64,000 nucleotides of DNA, from the NCBI RefSeq assembly GCF_030317105.1, contig NZ_JASZYG010000002.1:682001-746000 (forward strand). The letters run 5' to 3'. Origin of the DNA: Variovorax brevis (GTDB lineage Bacteria > Pseudomonadota > Gammaproteobacteria > Burkholderiales > Burkholderiaceae_C). The number at the start of each line of letters is the position of its first letter. The stretch's first letter is position 1. Shown in pieces: positions 17,762 to 26,952 of the stretch. A program made the position numbers and the translations under genes. A model generated the notes under the pieces. That model was not told the origin of the DNA. It made no database searches and was given only the letters and a program-made list of their open reading frames with translations.

Positions 17762-18961
17762 TCATTCGCCCGATCCAAGATAGACCGCCACCGGGGCAGG
17801 GCGTGCGGGCGAACGCCGCGCCTCGGCGGGCTTGAGTCCGAACAAGGGCCGCATCCAGCCCACCCGGCGAATGACGCCATCCGTCAGCATCCAGCAGCCG
17901 AGCGCGGTGAACGCCACCATCATCAGCGGTTCCATGACGGGCCCCAATTCGTAGCGCGCCAGCAGGACGGCGCCGAGAATGATCAGCGTCTGGTGCAGCA
18001 TGTACCAGGGGTAGACCGATTCGTTGGCCCAGCGCAGCCAGGGCCACGGACGGTTCAGGTGGCGGTGCGCAAAGCCCAGGATGGCGGCGATGGCCGTCCA
18101 GAGATAGAGCGCGCGCAGCAGGCGCATCAGCCACGCGCCGGTCGAAGCGTCCAGCGGAAGTGCCCGCGCGACGAAGTAGAGGCCGACCAGCCCAAGCGCC
18201 AGCGCGAGCGAGAGGCGGCGCAGGCGTGCCAGCTCGTTCCACAGGCCGGCGTCCACCCCCATCCAGTAGCCGTAGAGGAACACCGTGAAATACAGCGGGT
18301 GCAGGTAGCCGTCATGGATCAGGTCGTGCGTCGCCGGAAAGCGGGCGGCCAGCGTCAGCGTGTACAGCGCCAGCGGCAGGGCGGGCAGCAGCAGGAGCCG
18401 CCAGCCGCGAAGGCCGGTGAAGGCGGCACGCAACCGAAGCCCGTGCGGCGAACGCAGCACCGGCAGCAAAAGTGCGAGGAGGGCGGTGTAGCAGAACAGG
18501 TAAGGCAGGTACCAGAGGTGGTTCCATGTGATGCCGAAGTCGGAGCCGTCGAAGGCCCCTTTCGGCCATGGGCCCTGTGCCCAGTAGCGCAGCATGAAGG
18601 CGCCGAAGCCGGGTGGCACCGAGCCGTTGGCCACGGCTTGCGCGTAAGCCTGGTAAGGGACGACCACCAGCATGCCGAACACCAGCGGCAGCAGCAGCCG
18701 CCACGCACGTTGACCGATCAGTCGCAGGGAGGATTCTCCCCGGCTCAAAAAGCCGAAGGCCACGCCCGAGACCAGGAACACCAAGTCCATCCGCCAGATG
18801 TTGACGAACTGCATCGGCCAGCGCAGCCACTCGGCCGCGTAGGGGCTCTTGAGGTGCCAGGGCCAGCCGGCCACGTAGTACATGCCCACGTGGTAGAGGA
18901 TCAGCAGGCCGAAGGCCAGCGCGCGCAGCGCATCGATGTCGTATCGCCTTTCGTCTTTCAT
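17762..18961 (-). CDS. Membrane acyltransferase (Acyl_transf_3, OpgC/MdoC-like)
   Basis: This 399-residue polytopic inner-membrane protein has about ten hydrophobic segments and belongs to the acyltransferase 3 family. The N-terminus shows YDIDALRALAFGLLILYHVGMYY, with the conserved R and H of this family. Related proteins transfer acyl or succinyl groups to periplasmic glucans, surface polysaccharides or antibiotics; the target here is unknown. AGGAG lies just before the chosen ATG; the frame stays open 50 codons further upstream without supporting signals. It is divergent from the LytTR regulator gene, which may control it. Confidence 0.85.
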   Translation of the reverse strand: MKDERRYDIDALRALAFGLLILYHVGMYYVAGWPWHLKSPYAAEWLRWPMQFVNIWRMDLVFLVSGVAFGFLSRGESSLRLIGQRAWRLLLPLVFGMLVVVPYQAYAQAVANGSVPPGFGAFMLRYWAQGPWPKGAFDGSDFGITWNHLWYLPYLFCYTALLALLLPVLRSPHGLRLRAAFTGLRGWRLLLLPALPLALYTLTLAARFPATHDLIHDGYLHPLYFTVFLYGYWMGVDAGLWNELARLRRLSLALALGLVGLYFVARALPLDASTGAWLMRLLRALYLWTAIAAILGFAHRHLNRPWPWLRWANESVYPWYMLHQTLIILGAVLLARYELGPVMEPLMMVAFTALGCWMLTDGVIRRVGWMRPLFGLKPAEARRSPARPAPVAVYLGSGE

Positions 18962-19110
18962 GGCGCTCTCCTGGAGGTAGAAGTGGCCGCCATGGTTGGC
19001 GCGAGGCCGCGAAAGCGGCTTGCCAATGGGTCGAGACGGGGCCGCTTTGTGACGAGCGGTGCCCGGCAGGGACGAAATCGTGGCGAAAAAAGCCGCTCCG
19101 GTCCCTTGCA

Positions 19111-20139
19111 ATGGCGAAAATCCGCCAGATGGACGCGCCCCGCATGAACTCGTTCGAGCGCTACCGCCCCTTCCGGCGCCGGGCCGAGATCGCCTTCTGG
19201 GTGGTGCTCCTGGGACTGCAGGCCGTCTTCAGCATCGCGGTGGCCGTCGTCGACGCCCGTTCGGCCGGCCGCAGCGTCGCCTTCTGGGAAGTCGTGACGT
19301 GGGAGCTCACCAGCCAGCTCACCATGCTGGCGCTGGTGCCGGCGGTGATCGCTTTCGAGCGGCGCTTTCCGGTCAACCTGCGTTTGGTCGGGCGCAACTG
19401 GTCGTGGCATGTGCTGGCCAGCGTCGTCTTCAGCGTGGTGCACGTGGCGTGCATGGTGGCGTTGCGCAAGGGCATCTACGCGCTCGCCGGCGGCCGCTAC
19501 GACTTCGGCGACTGGCTGCTGCGCTGGCCGTACGAATACTTCAAGGACGTGCGGACCTATGGGCTGATCCTGCTGGCGATCCTGACGTACCGGCTCTTCA
19601 TGCTGCGGCTGCAAGGCGAGGCGCGCGTGCTGGACGAGCCGGAGGATGCGCCGGTGCCGGCCCTTGCTGCGGAAGCGCCGGATGGGGTGGGCACAGGGGA
19701 TGCGGCGGGCGCGTCCGGGTTGAAGCTGCCGTTGGCGAGCGCCGCGCCTGCGCGGCCGGAGCGCTTCCTGGTGCGCAAGCTGCGGCGCGAATTCCTCATC
19801 GCCGCCGGGGACATCGACTGGCTGCAGGCGCAGGGGAACTACGTCGGCCTGCACGTCAACGGCCACGACTACCTCTTGCGCGCGACGCTGACCGACTTCC
19901 TGGCGCAACTCGATCCGGCGCGCCACGTGCGCGTGCATCGCAGCTACGCGGTGCACCTGGACCGCATCGCCGAGATCGAGCCGCTGGACGGCGGCGATGC
20001 GCGCCTGCACATGCGCGACGGGACGCATGTGCCGTGCAGCCGGCGCTATCGGGGCGCGTTGCAGGCATCGGCTGGCGTGGTGCCTGCGGCGCAGGCGACG
20101 GCAACGGCGCCCGCCTTTGCCGAGGCCGAATCGAACTGA
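19111..20139 (+). CDS. Membrane-anchored LytTR-family transcriptional regulator
   Basis: This 342-residue protein has four predicted membrane segments in its first half (roughly residues 25-48, 64-86, 95-117 and 145-165). A flexible Ala/Pro/Gly-rich linker leads to a C-terminal LytTR DNA-binding domain (about 230-330, with DIDWLQAQGNYVGLH and VRVHRSYAV motifs). It has no receiver domain, so the signal is probably sensed in the membrane. The start is uncertain, since ATGs at 19129 and 19144 also fit and no clear ribosome site is seen. Its divergent partner is a membrane acyltransferase. Confidence 0.85.
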   Translation: MAKIRQMDAPRMNSFERYRPFRRRAEIAFWVVLLGLQAVFSIAVAVVDARSAGRSVAFWEVVTWELTSQLTMLALVPAVIAFERRFPVNLRLVGRNWSWHVLASVVFSVVHVACMVALRKGIYALAGGRYDFGDWLLRWPYEYFKDVRTYGLILLAILTYRLFMLRLQGEARVLDEPEDAPVPALAAEAPDGVGTGDAAGASGLKLPLASAAPARPERFLVRKLRREFLIAAGDIDWLQAQGNYVGLHVNGHDYLLRATLTDFLAQLDPARHVRVHRSYAVHLDRIAEIEPLDGGDARLHMRDGTHVPCSRRYRGALQASAGVVPAAQATATAPAFAEAESN

Positions 20140-20309
20140 TTTCGCCGGGCCAAAACCGCGCCGACCGGCAAATGGCGGGCCGGTGTCGAGGGGATTGGTC
20201 CTTGTCCTACAGCGCCTTCGCGCAGGGCTTTCATACTCGCGTGAGCTTCGTACGGCACCCTGTCCGTTGCGCGCGCGAAGATGAACCAGGACAAGACTGA
20301 AGGCGACTC

Positions 20310-20696
20310 TTGAAGCTGCGAGCTTTTCTCGTTGAAGACAACGAAATCATCCGGAACAACCTGACCGAAACCCTGTACGAACTGGCCAACGTCGAAGTGG
20401 TCGGCACTGCCGCCCGCGAGACCGACGCCGTCGAGTGGCTGGGGGCCAACGAAGACAACTGGAGCGTTGCCATCGTTGACCTGTTCCTGCTTGAAGGCAG
20501 CGGCATCGGCGTCATCGCTGCATGCCGCGATCGCAAGCCTTTCCAGAAGGTGGCGGTCGTCACGAACTACGCTACGGCGGCGATGCGCCGGCGCTGTCTC
20601 GACTGCGGCGCGGATGCGGTGTTCGACAAGTCGACCGAGTTGGACGCCTTGCTCGATTACTGCGTCGCGACTTCAGGAGCCGAGCAGGCTGCGTAG
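20310..20696 (+). CDS. Single-domain response regulator (CheY-like receiver)
   Basis: This 128-residue receiver domain has no output domain. The N-terminal acidic pair is in LVEDNE, the phospho-acceptor Asp lies in IVDLFL, the conserved Thr is in VVTNY and the Lys is in VFDKS. The start is taken as TTG because the family's first strand begins at once and GAAGG lies upstream; no in-frame ATG is available there. No histidine kinase is adjacent, so its partner must be elsewhere. It could relay to the upstream LytTR system, but only proximity suggests that. Confidence 0.8.
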   Translation: MKLRAFLVEDNEIIRNNLTETLYELANVEVVGTAARETDAVEWLGANEDNWSVAIVDLFLLEGSGIGVIAACRDRKPFQKVAVVTNYATAAMRRRCLDCGADAVFDKSTELDALLDYCVATSGAEQAA

Positions 20697-20836
20697 TCGG
20701 CTCAATCCGTGCTGCACCGGTTCAATGCGGAAAAGAAACCGGAATTCGCATCTCTTGAATTGATGCTGGAACAACGATAAGTTGTTGATATTGTTTAAGT
20801 AAGCTGGTAGGGTGGCCGGAATCCAAACCGGAAACC

Positions 20837-22045
20837 ATGTCAGTACCTTCGAAGTCCGTCGCTGTCTACGATCAGCCTCATCAGTTCGAGCCGCTTCTGC
20901 CCGCAAACGATTTGGGCGACGTGATCGAAGCCACTAGACGTATTTTCGAGAAGTCGTCAGAACTCAAGGCGTCGGCCAGTCCCGAGACGCGCGCGGTCCT
21001 TCGAGAAATTGTCAGGTCGATGAACTCCTACTATTCGAATCGGATAGAGGGGCAGGGAACGCATCCTGCCAACATCGAACGCGCCCTCAGGAAGGATTTT
21101 TCCGACAAGGCCGATGTAGCCAAGGGACAGCGGGTGGCGCTCGCGCACATCGAGGCGGAGCAGGAACTCGAGCAACTGGTGACGACCGAAGCGGGCGCAC
21201 TCCAGAGTGACTTCCTGATTCAGGCCCATACGGGGCTGTACAGCCGGCTGTCGCTCGAGGATCGCGTCACAGACGACGGTCGCCTCGTCGTCCCGGGTCA
21301 GTTGCGCACGCATGACGTTGCAGTCGGTCGGCACCAGCCACCGGCGTGGCAGTCGGTCCCAAAGTTCCTTGCAAGAATGGATGAACGATATGGACGGCTG
21401 TCGGGTGTCGACGCCGTTCTGTACACCGTCGCGTCCGCACACCATCGCATGGCATGGACGCATCCCTTCGAAGACGGGAATGGGCGGGCCGTGCGATTGC
21501 AAACCCATTGCGCTCTCTTGCCGATCAACGGCGGACTGTGGTCGGTCAATCGCGGCTTGGCCCGTCAGCGCGAGCGCTACTACGAGATGCTGGACAACGC
21601 CGACAGCGCGCGGCAGGGCGACCTGGATGGTCGCGGCAACCTGAGTCAGCGAATGCTGCTCGAATGGTGCCGATACTTTGTGAGCGTGTGCGAAGACCAG
21701 GTGCAATTCATGGCCACCATGCTCGACTTGGGAAAACTCAAGGACCGGATTCGGGCGTACGTACTTGTTCGTGGCGCAACGGAAAGCATCACGGAGTACA
21801 GGGAGGAGGCCATTCTTCCCCTTCAGACTGTCGCCGCCACAGGTGCGATGTCTCGCGGAGATTTCATCCGCATGACCGGCTTGGAGGAGCGCACGGCACG
21901 AAAGGTGATCTCACGCTTTCTTGCCGACGGCATCCTGAGAAGCGACGGCCATCGCTCGCCGCTGAGCATTGGCTTTCCGTTGTCCTCGCTTGGCATCCTG
22001 CTGCCGAACCTCTATCCCGAAGCGTCGACGGTCGTCATCGACTGA
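20837..22045 (+). CDS. Fic-domain protein (class II, N-terminal inhibitory helix)
   Basis: This 402-residue Fic protein has a full catalytic motif HPFEDGNGRAVR from H209, so it should transfer AMP or a related nucleotide moiety to a protein hydroxyl group. The auto-inhibitory motif S67-x3-E71-G72 is N-terminal to the Fic core, which defines class II. A winged-helix-like C-terminal region follows. The upstream 80 bases are AT-richer than the surroundings, a mild hint of acquisition. No antitoxin gene is adjacent, as expected for a self-inhibited Fic. Its stop lies 18 bases from that of the convergent sulfatase gene. The target is unknown. Confidence 0.9.
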   Translation: MSVPSKSVAVYDQPHQFEPLLPANDLGDVIEATRRIFEKSSELKASASPETRAVLREIVRSMNSYYSNRIEGQGTHPANIERALRKDFSDKADVAKGQRVALAHIEAEQELEQLVTTEAGALQSDFLIQAHTGLYSRLSLEDRVTDDGRLVVPGQLRTHDVAVGRHQPPAWQSVPKFLARMDERYGRLSGVDAVLYTVASAHHRMAWTHPFEDGNGRAVRLQTHCALLPINGGLWSVNRGLARQRERYYEMLDNADSARQGDLDGRGNLSQRMLLEWCRYFVSVCEDQVQFMATMLDLGKLKDRIRAYVLVRGATESITEYREEAILPLQTVAATGAMSRGDFIRMTGLEERTARKVISRFLADGILRSDGHRSPLSIGFPLSSLGILLPNLYPEASTVVID

Positions 22046-22063
22046 GCCCTGCCGGGGCGAGAC

Positions 22064-23959
22064 TCAAGGCTCGACGACATTGAACATCGGATCAAACTCG
22101 TCGAGCATCGACATCAACGCCTTCACGCAAGCGACGTCACCCGTGGCGGCGACGTCACCGCTCTCCAGCCCGTGCGCGATGGCCGAGGCCACGCCGCTGT
22201 CGTGCGCCAGCAATCCAACGAGTCGCTCGCGCGTCACCGCAATCGTGGCATCCGCGTCGGCCCCGCTCTCCATTCGACGGTAGGTCAAGGCTGCATTGCC
22301 CAGTGTCAGCACCCAGTGCTCGTCGGCATCGGTGATGTGCCAGCCGATCTGCATTGATTGGCCTTGTGCGCGCTCCGCAACCAGGCGAATCGCGAGGCAG
22401 TCGAGGAACATCTCCATCGGCACGGCCTTGAGCAGGTCGTAGCTCATGCTGCGCCGCTTGGCCTTGGGAACGCCTTCACGTAGCTCCCGCGCAGCCAAAA
22501 CGTAGGCATTGCGCCAGGTTGACGATTCCGCCTCGAAGCCCAGTTGCTCCAGCGACGCCGCGCAAAGCTGACGCGCCGCGTGGTTCGCCGGATCGGCAAA
22601 CACGAGATGGCTCAGCACCTCGGCCACCCAGCGGTGTTCGCCGCGTGCGAAGTCCTTTTGCGCGCGGGCCAGCAGCGCATCGGCGCCGCCCATGTAGTCG
22701 ATATAGCGTGACCCCGCCTCCACCGGCGGCAGCGTGTGCAGGCGCGAAGGATTGCCGTCGTACCAGCCCAGGTAGTGCTGAACGACCGCCTTCACGTTGT
22801 GCACCAGCGCGCCGTAGTAGCCTTGCGCATGCGTCACCTGCGCGAGAGAAGGCGGCAGGCGAAGCTCCTCGGCGATCTCGATGGCGGTCTGGCCCTTGTT
22901 CATCAGACGCACGGTCTGGTCGTGCACGTACTTGTAGAGATCGCGCTGCTGTGCGATGAATTGCGTCAGCTTCTCCTGCCCCCAGGTGGGCCAGTTGTGC
23001 TGCGCGTACACGACGTCCGCGTGGGGCGCGAATTCGTGCAGCGCTTCGTCAAGATAGCGCGACCACAAGCGCGCATCGCGCACCTGTGCGCCGCGCAGGG
23101 GGCACAGGTTGTGCATCGTGTGCTGGCCGAGTTCGGCCAGGTTGAGCGCACGAAGCTGCGGAAAGAAAAAGAACATCTCCGACGGCGCTTCGCTTTCCGG
23201 CGCCAGCGCGAAGACGATCTCGATGCCGTCGATGACGTGCGTCTCGCGGTCTTTCTCGATGGTGCGGGTGGGTGGAATGAGCGTGATGGTGCCGTGCGGA
23301 AGGGTCTTGCCCAAACCGCAGTCCACTTGTGCACAGACGCCGCGCTGCAGCGTGCTGCCGAACTGGAACTGCGAGCGCCGCGACATCGCATTGCCCGCGA
23401 TCATGTTTTCGGCCACCGTGTGCCAGAGGAAGCCGGCCGGCGCAATGATCGGGATGTTGTTTCGAATCGCGTGTTCCTCGTCGATCACGCCGCGCACGCC
23501 GCCAAAGTGGTCGACGTGGCTGTGGCTGTAGATCACGGCCGTCACCGGACGCTCGCCGCGCTGCTCGCGGTACAGCTTCAGCGCGGCCGCGGCCGTCTCG
23601 GCGCAGGTCAGCGGGTCGATGATGATGACGCCCTTGTCGCCCTCGATGATCGTCATGTTCGCCAGGTCGAAACCGCGCACCTGGTAGATGCGTTCGGTCA
23701 CTTCGAACAGGCCGTGGTGCATGTTGCGCCGCGCCTGTTCCCACAGGCCCGGATGCACGGTGGGCGCGGCCACCTCGTCTTGCAGGAATTCGTAGCCGGC
23801 CAGCGTCCAGACCACGCGGCCGTTCGCATCGCGCACTTCGGCATTCGGCCATGTGGCGATGAAGCCGCGGGTGGCGTCGTCTTCTTGGTGAGCCGCGCTG
23901 GCCTTGGTGTCGGGGAAGAAGGGCGCTTGCGCGAGTCGGGCGTTGTTGTTGGTGGTCAT
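22064..23959 (-). CDS. Alkyl sulfatase (SdsA/BDS1-like metallo-beta-lactamase fold)
   Basis: This 631-residue enzyme is predicted to cleave alkyl sulfate esters to alcohol and sulfate. The metallo-beta-lactamase motif is H146-x-H148-x-D150-H151, followed by GG. A dimerisation region and a C-terminal SCP2-like domain complete the family layout. Unlike secreted SdsA1, no signal peptide is visible, so it looks cytoplasmic. It begins eight bases after the Bug-type receptor gene on the same strand, so the two are co-transcribed, suggesting that the receptor may bind a sulfated or derived organic acid. The longer upstream frame overlaps the receptor gene and was rejected. Confidence 0.92.
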   Translation of the reverse strand: MTTNNNARLAQAPFFPDTKASAAHQEDDATRGFIATWPNAEVRDANGRVVWTLAGYEFLQDEVAAPTVHPGLWEQARRNMHHGLFEVTERIYQVRGFDLANMTIIEGDKGVIIIDPLTCAETAAAALKLYREQRGERPVTAVIYSHSHVDHFGGVRGVIDEEHAIRNNIPIIAPAGFLWHTVAENMIAGNAMSRRSQFQFGSTLQRGVCAQVDCGLGKTLPHGTITLIPPTRTIEKDRETHVIDGIEIVFALAPESEAPSEMFFFFPQLRALNLAELGQHTMHNLCPLRGAQVRDARLWSRYLDEALHEFAPHADVVYAQHNWPTWGQEKLTQFIAQQRDLYKYVHDQTVRLMNKGQTAIEIAEELRLPPSLAQVTHAQGYYGALVHNVKAVVQHYLGWYDGNPSRLHTLPPVEAGSRYIDYMGGADALLARAQKDFARGEHRWVAEVLSHLVFADPANHAARQLCAASLEQLGFEAESSTWRNAYVLAARELREGVPKAKRRSMSYDLLKAVPMEMFLDCLAIRLVAERAQGQSMQIGWHITDADEHWVLTLGNAALTYRRMESGADADATIAVTRERLVGLLAHDSGVASAIAHGLESGDVAATGDVACVKALMSMLDEFDPMFNVVEP

Positions 23960-23967
23960 GTCAATGC

Positions 23968-24951
23968 TCAGTCCAGTTTGGCGCCGGAGACCTTCACCAG
24001 GTGCTCCCACACCGGCCAATCGGCTGCGTAGTTCTGGCGGAACTGCTCCGCCGTGGTGCCCATGGGCAGCATGCCCAGCGGCTCGAATCGCTTGATGAGT
24101 TCAGGCGCGGCAATGGCCTGCTGCGCCACCTGCTGCAGCCGCGCGACGATGGGCTTGGGCGTGCCCTGCGGCACGGCCAGCGCGAGCCATCCGCTCATGC
24201 GGTATTGCGGATCGGCAAAGCCCGCTTCGGCAAAGGTCGGCACGTTGGGCAAGGCGGCCATGCGTTCAGTGCCCGTCACGGCGATGGCGCGCAGCTTGCC
24301 GGCGTCGATGAGGGGTTTGGACGTGGCGACGCTGCCAATGGTGAAGCTGAGCGTGCCGCCGGCAAGGTCTTGCAGCATCGGCGCCTCGCCCTTGTACGCG
24401 ACGTGAGCGATCTCCGCTTTCCAGCTGGCCGCCATGTGCGCGCAAGCCAGGTGCGGATAGGAGCCCGCGCCCCAGGAGCCGCAGTTGCCACCCTTGCTGG
24501 CGGCGCGCATCTCGCGTTGCAGATCCGATACGGTGTGCACGCTGGAAGACGCGGGCACCAGCAGCACCAGCGGCGCAGTGGCAATCTGCGTCACCAGCGC
24601 CAGTTCCTTGCGCGGGTCGTAGGGCAGCTTGTCGTACAGGAACTGGTTCGTGAGCAGTGATTGCGTCAGCCCGACCAGAACCGTGTAGCCGTCCGGCGTC
24701 GCCTTGGCCGCGTAGTTGGTACCCAGGATGCCACTCGCGCCCGGCTTGTTGTCGATGATGACGGGCTGGCCGAGTTGCTTGCTCATCTGCTCGGCCAGCG
24801 CACGTGCGACGACGTCGGTTCCGCCGCCTGCCGCGTAGGGTACGACCATCGTGATGGGCTTGCGGGGGTAGTCTTGGGCCGTTGCCGTCGCGTGGATGGC
24901 GAATCCCGCCAGAAGAACGCCGGCGGTGCGCCAGGCGAAGTTGAATTTCAT
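23968..24951 (-). CDS. Bug-family tripartite tricarboxylate transporter-type periplasmic receptor
   Basis: This 327-residue extracytoplasmic receptor of the Bug/TctC family has a signal peptide ending ATA-QDYP near residue 25, then the family opening PITMVVPYAAGGGTD and IDNKPGASG. Bug proteins bind carboxylates and other small acids. No TctA/TctB membrane genes are nearby, so this is one of the orphan receptors typical of betaproteobacteria. It is co-transcribed with the alkylsulfatase and divergent from a LysR regulator that probably controls it. Confidence 0.92.
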   Translation of the reverse strand: MKFNFAWRTAGVLLAGFAIHATATAQDYPRKPITMVVPYAAGGGTDVVARALAEQMSKQLGQPVIIDNKPGASGILGTNYAAKATPDGYTVLVGLTQSLLTNQFLYDKLPYDPRKELALVTQIATAPLVLLVPASSSVHTVSDLQREMRAASKGGNCGSWGAGSYPHLACAHMAASWKAEIAHVAYKGEAPMLQDLAGGTLSFTIGSVATSKPLIDAGKLRAIAVTGTERMAALPNVPTFAEAGFADPQYRMSGWLALAVPQGTPKPIVARLQQVAQQAIAAPELIKRFEPLGMLPMGTTAEQFRQNYAADWPVWEHLVKVSGAKLD

Positions 24952-24998
24952 TGCGAGTCTCCGTTTTTTCGTGTCGAGTGATGGAATTCTGGTACGCC

Positions 24999-25013
24999 GG
25001 AGAAATAATCTCC
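24999..25013. promoter_or_regulatory. Candidate LysR-type operator
   Basis: The dyad GGAGA-AATAA-TCTCC is AT-rich in the centre and sits between the divergent receptor and LysR starts, where an LTTR box is expected. It was found by eye only; binding is not shown. Confidence 0.4.
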
Positions 25014-25053
25014 AATGCAAAAAACGTCGTTTCTTTTTACATGGATTGCAAAA

Positions 25054-25956
25054 ATGCAGTTGCGACAGCTCAGCCATCTTGTGGCCCTCGCAGAGCAGGG
25101 CAGCTTCGGTCGCGCCGCCGAGGCGGTGCACCTGTCGCAACCCGCCTTGTCGCGCAGCATCGAAGCGCTGGAAGAAGACCTCGCCGCGCGCCTGGTCGAC
25201 CGCGTCTACGGCCAGGTGCGATTCACGGCTGCCGGTGAACTGGTGCTGGCGCGCGCGCGGGAACTGGTGGCAGACGCGGACCAGGTCAAGCGCGATGTGG
25301 CGATGCTGCAGGGCCTGTCCATTGGCAGCCTGCGTGTGGGCTTGGGGCCTTATGCGGCCAGCGTGCTCGGGCGGCCGGTGCTCTCGCAGATGATGCGTCG
25401 CCACCCGCAGATCGCCGTGCGCGTCGACCTGGCGGACCCCAACGAGTTGTGCGAGCGGCTGCACCGGCGCGAACTTGACCTGTTCGTGGCGGACACGCGC
25501 GAGCTGAAGAAGCAGCCAGGCCTGCAGCTCAAGCGCGTGCCCAATGTGCCCGTGTCATTCTTTGCACGTCCCGGCCATCCGCTGCTGGCGCTTTCCCAGG
25601 TCACGCTGGACCAGGCGATGGACTACCCCGTCGGAAGCCCCAACCTGCCCGCCGGCACCCATGCCCATTTCAGCAAGCAGGTCAGGCGAAGCGATCGACC
25701 CTTGTTCAATGTGGTGTGCGACGACCTGTGGACGCTGGTGCATCTTGCGCTGACCGCCGATGCCATCATCCTCGCGCCTGACTTCGCGCAGATGGGCGAG
25801 GGAAGCGCCGCCCTCGTTCGCGTGCCGATGAAGAAGCTGACCCACATGCAGACGCACTACAGCATCGTGATGCTGGCCAATCGAACGCCGTCGCCTGCGG
25901 CGCGGGCATTCGCGGGGCTGGTGCACGAGATGATGGGGTCGGCCGCAAAGAAGTGA
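25054..25956 (+). CDS. LysR-family transcriptional regulator
   Basis: The 300-residue LTTR has an N-terminal winged helix (LRQLSHLVALAEQGSFGRAAE onward, about residues 3-60) and a substrate-binding domain resembling two periplasmic lobes. I chose the ATG at 25054, where the family normally starts. The upstream ATG at 25015 would add 13 residues of untypical sequence and cover the intergenic control region. It is divergent from the Bug receptor/alkylsulfatase operon, which it probably regulates, and lies 33 bases before the HMG-CoA-lyase-like gene. The effector is unknown. Confidence 0.88.
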   Translation: MQLRQLSHLVALAEQGSFGRAAEAVHLSQPALSRSIEALEEDLAARLVDRVYGQVRFTAAGELVLARARELVADADQVKRDVAMLQGLSIGSLRVGLGPYAASVLGRPVLSQMMRRHPQIAVRVDLADPNELCERLHRRELDLFVADTRELKKQPGLQLKRVPNVPVSFFARPGHPLLALSQVTLDQAMDYPVGSPNLPAGTHAHFSKQVRRSDRPLFNVVCDDLWTLVHLALTADAIILAPDFAQMGEGSAALVRVPMKKLTHMQTHYSIVMLANRTPSPAARAFAGLVHEMMGSAAKK

Positions 25957-25989
25957 ACGTGCTTGAATTGCTCTCCGAGGAGAACTACC

Positions 25990-26952
25990 GTGGAACCTCT
26001 GAAACCCGCCGCGCCCGACATTCTCATCAGTGAAGTGGGGCCGCGCGACGGCCTGCAATCGATCAAGGCCACCATGCCGACCGCAGACAAACTGCGCTGG
26101 ATCGACGCGCTGCACGCAGCCGGCATTCGCGAGATCGAAGTGGCGTCCTTTGTGCCGGCGCGCCTGTTGCCGCAAATGGCCGATGCTGCAGACGTCGTGC
26201 GGCACGCCATCACCTTGCCCGGGCTGACGGTGATGGCGCTGGTGCCCAACCGCAAGGGCGCGCAGGCGGCCATCGAGGCGGGCGTGCACAAGATCACCAT
26301 GCCTGTGTCGGCCAGCGTGGCGCACTCGCTGGCCAACGTTCGCAAGACGCGCGAGGAAATGGTCGAGGAGGTGCGTGCCATCAGCGACTTGCGACGTGAG
26401 CTTGCGCCGCAGGTCAGGCTCGAAGCCGGCATCTCGACTGCCTTTGGCTGCACGCTGCAGGGCGAGGTGCCGGAAGACGAAGTCATCCGGCTGGCGGCGC
26501 AATGCGTGGAGGCCGGTGCCGATGAGGCGGGGCTTTCCGATACCGTGGGCTACGCCAACCCGGCGCAGGTTCGACGCCTCTTCAAGCGCCTGCGCGCGGA
26601 GCTGGGGGCCAAGGCCGGCGCGGCGCACATGCACAACACGCGCGGCCTCGGGCTGGCGAACTGCCTGGCCGCCTTCGAGGAGGGCGTGCGTACCTTCGAT
26701 TCATCGCTCGGCGGACTGGGCGGCTGCCCCTACGCGCCAGGTGCTTCGGGCAACGTGGTCACCGAAGACCTGGTGTTCATGTTCGAGGCCATGGGCGTAC
26801 GCACCGGCATCGACATCGAGCGCTTGCTGGTTGCGCGTGTTCCGCTCATGGCCGGCCTGCCGGGAGAGCCGGTCTACGGCATGACGCCCGAGGCCGGGCT
26901 GCCGAAGGGCTTCCGGCTGGCAAGAAATCAGCGCAGCTTGCCCGACAGGTAA
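25990..26952 (+). CDS. Hydroxymethylglutaryl-CoA lyase family protein
   Basis: This 320-residue TIM-barrel lyase of the HMGL-like family has metal and substrate residues in VGPRDGLQ (R19, D20), an AHMHNTRG motif with the metal His residues, and the signature GLGGCPYAPGASGN with catalytic C246. It would split HMG-CoA or a related beta-hydroxyacyl-CoA to a keto acid or acetoacetate plus an acyl-CoA. The GTG start is supported by an AGGAG upstream; an alternative TTG nine codons earlier lacks one. It follows the LysR gene, suggesting a link with the divergent receptor/sulfatase pathway. The true substrate is uncertain. Confidence 0.87.
   Translation: MEPLKPAAPDILISEVGPRDGLQSIKATMPTADKLRWIDALHAAGIREIEVASFVPARLLPQMADAADVVRHAITLPGLTVMALVPNRKGAQAAIEAGVHKITMPVSASVAHSLANVRKTREEMVEEVRAISDLRRELAPQVRLEAGISTAFGCTLQGEVPEDEVIRLAAQCVEAGADEAGLSDTVGYANPAQVRRLFKRLRAELGAKAGAAHMHNTRGLGLANCLAAFEEGVRTFDSSLGGLGGCPYAPGASGNVVTEDLVFMFEAMGVRTGIDIERLLVARVPLMAGLPGEPVYGMTPEAGLPKGFRLARNQRSLPDR

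Noticed and set aside
22736..24031. Long plus-strand frame across the alkylsulfatase gene
   Set aside because: It is antisense shadow coding; the sulfatase on the other strand is unmistakable.
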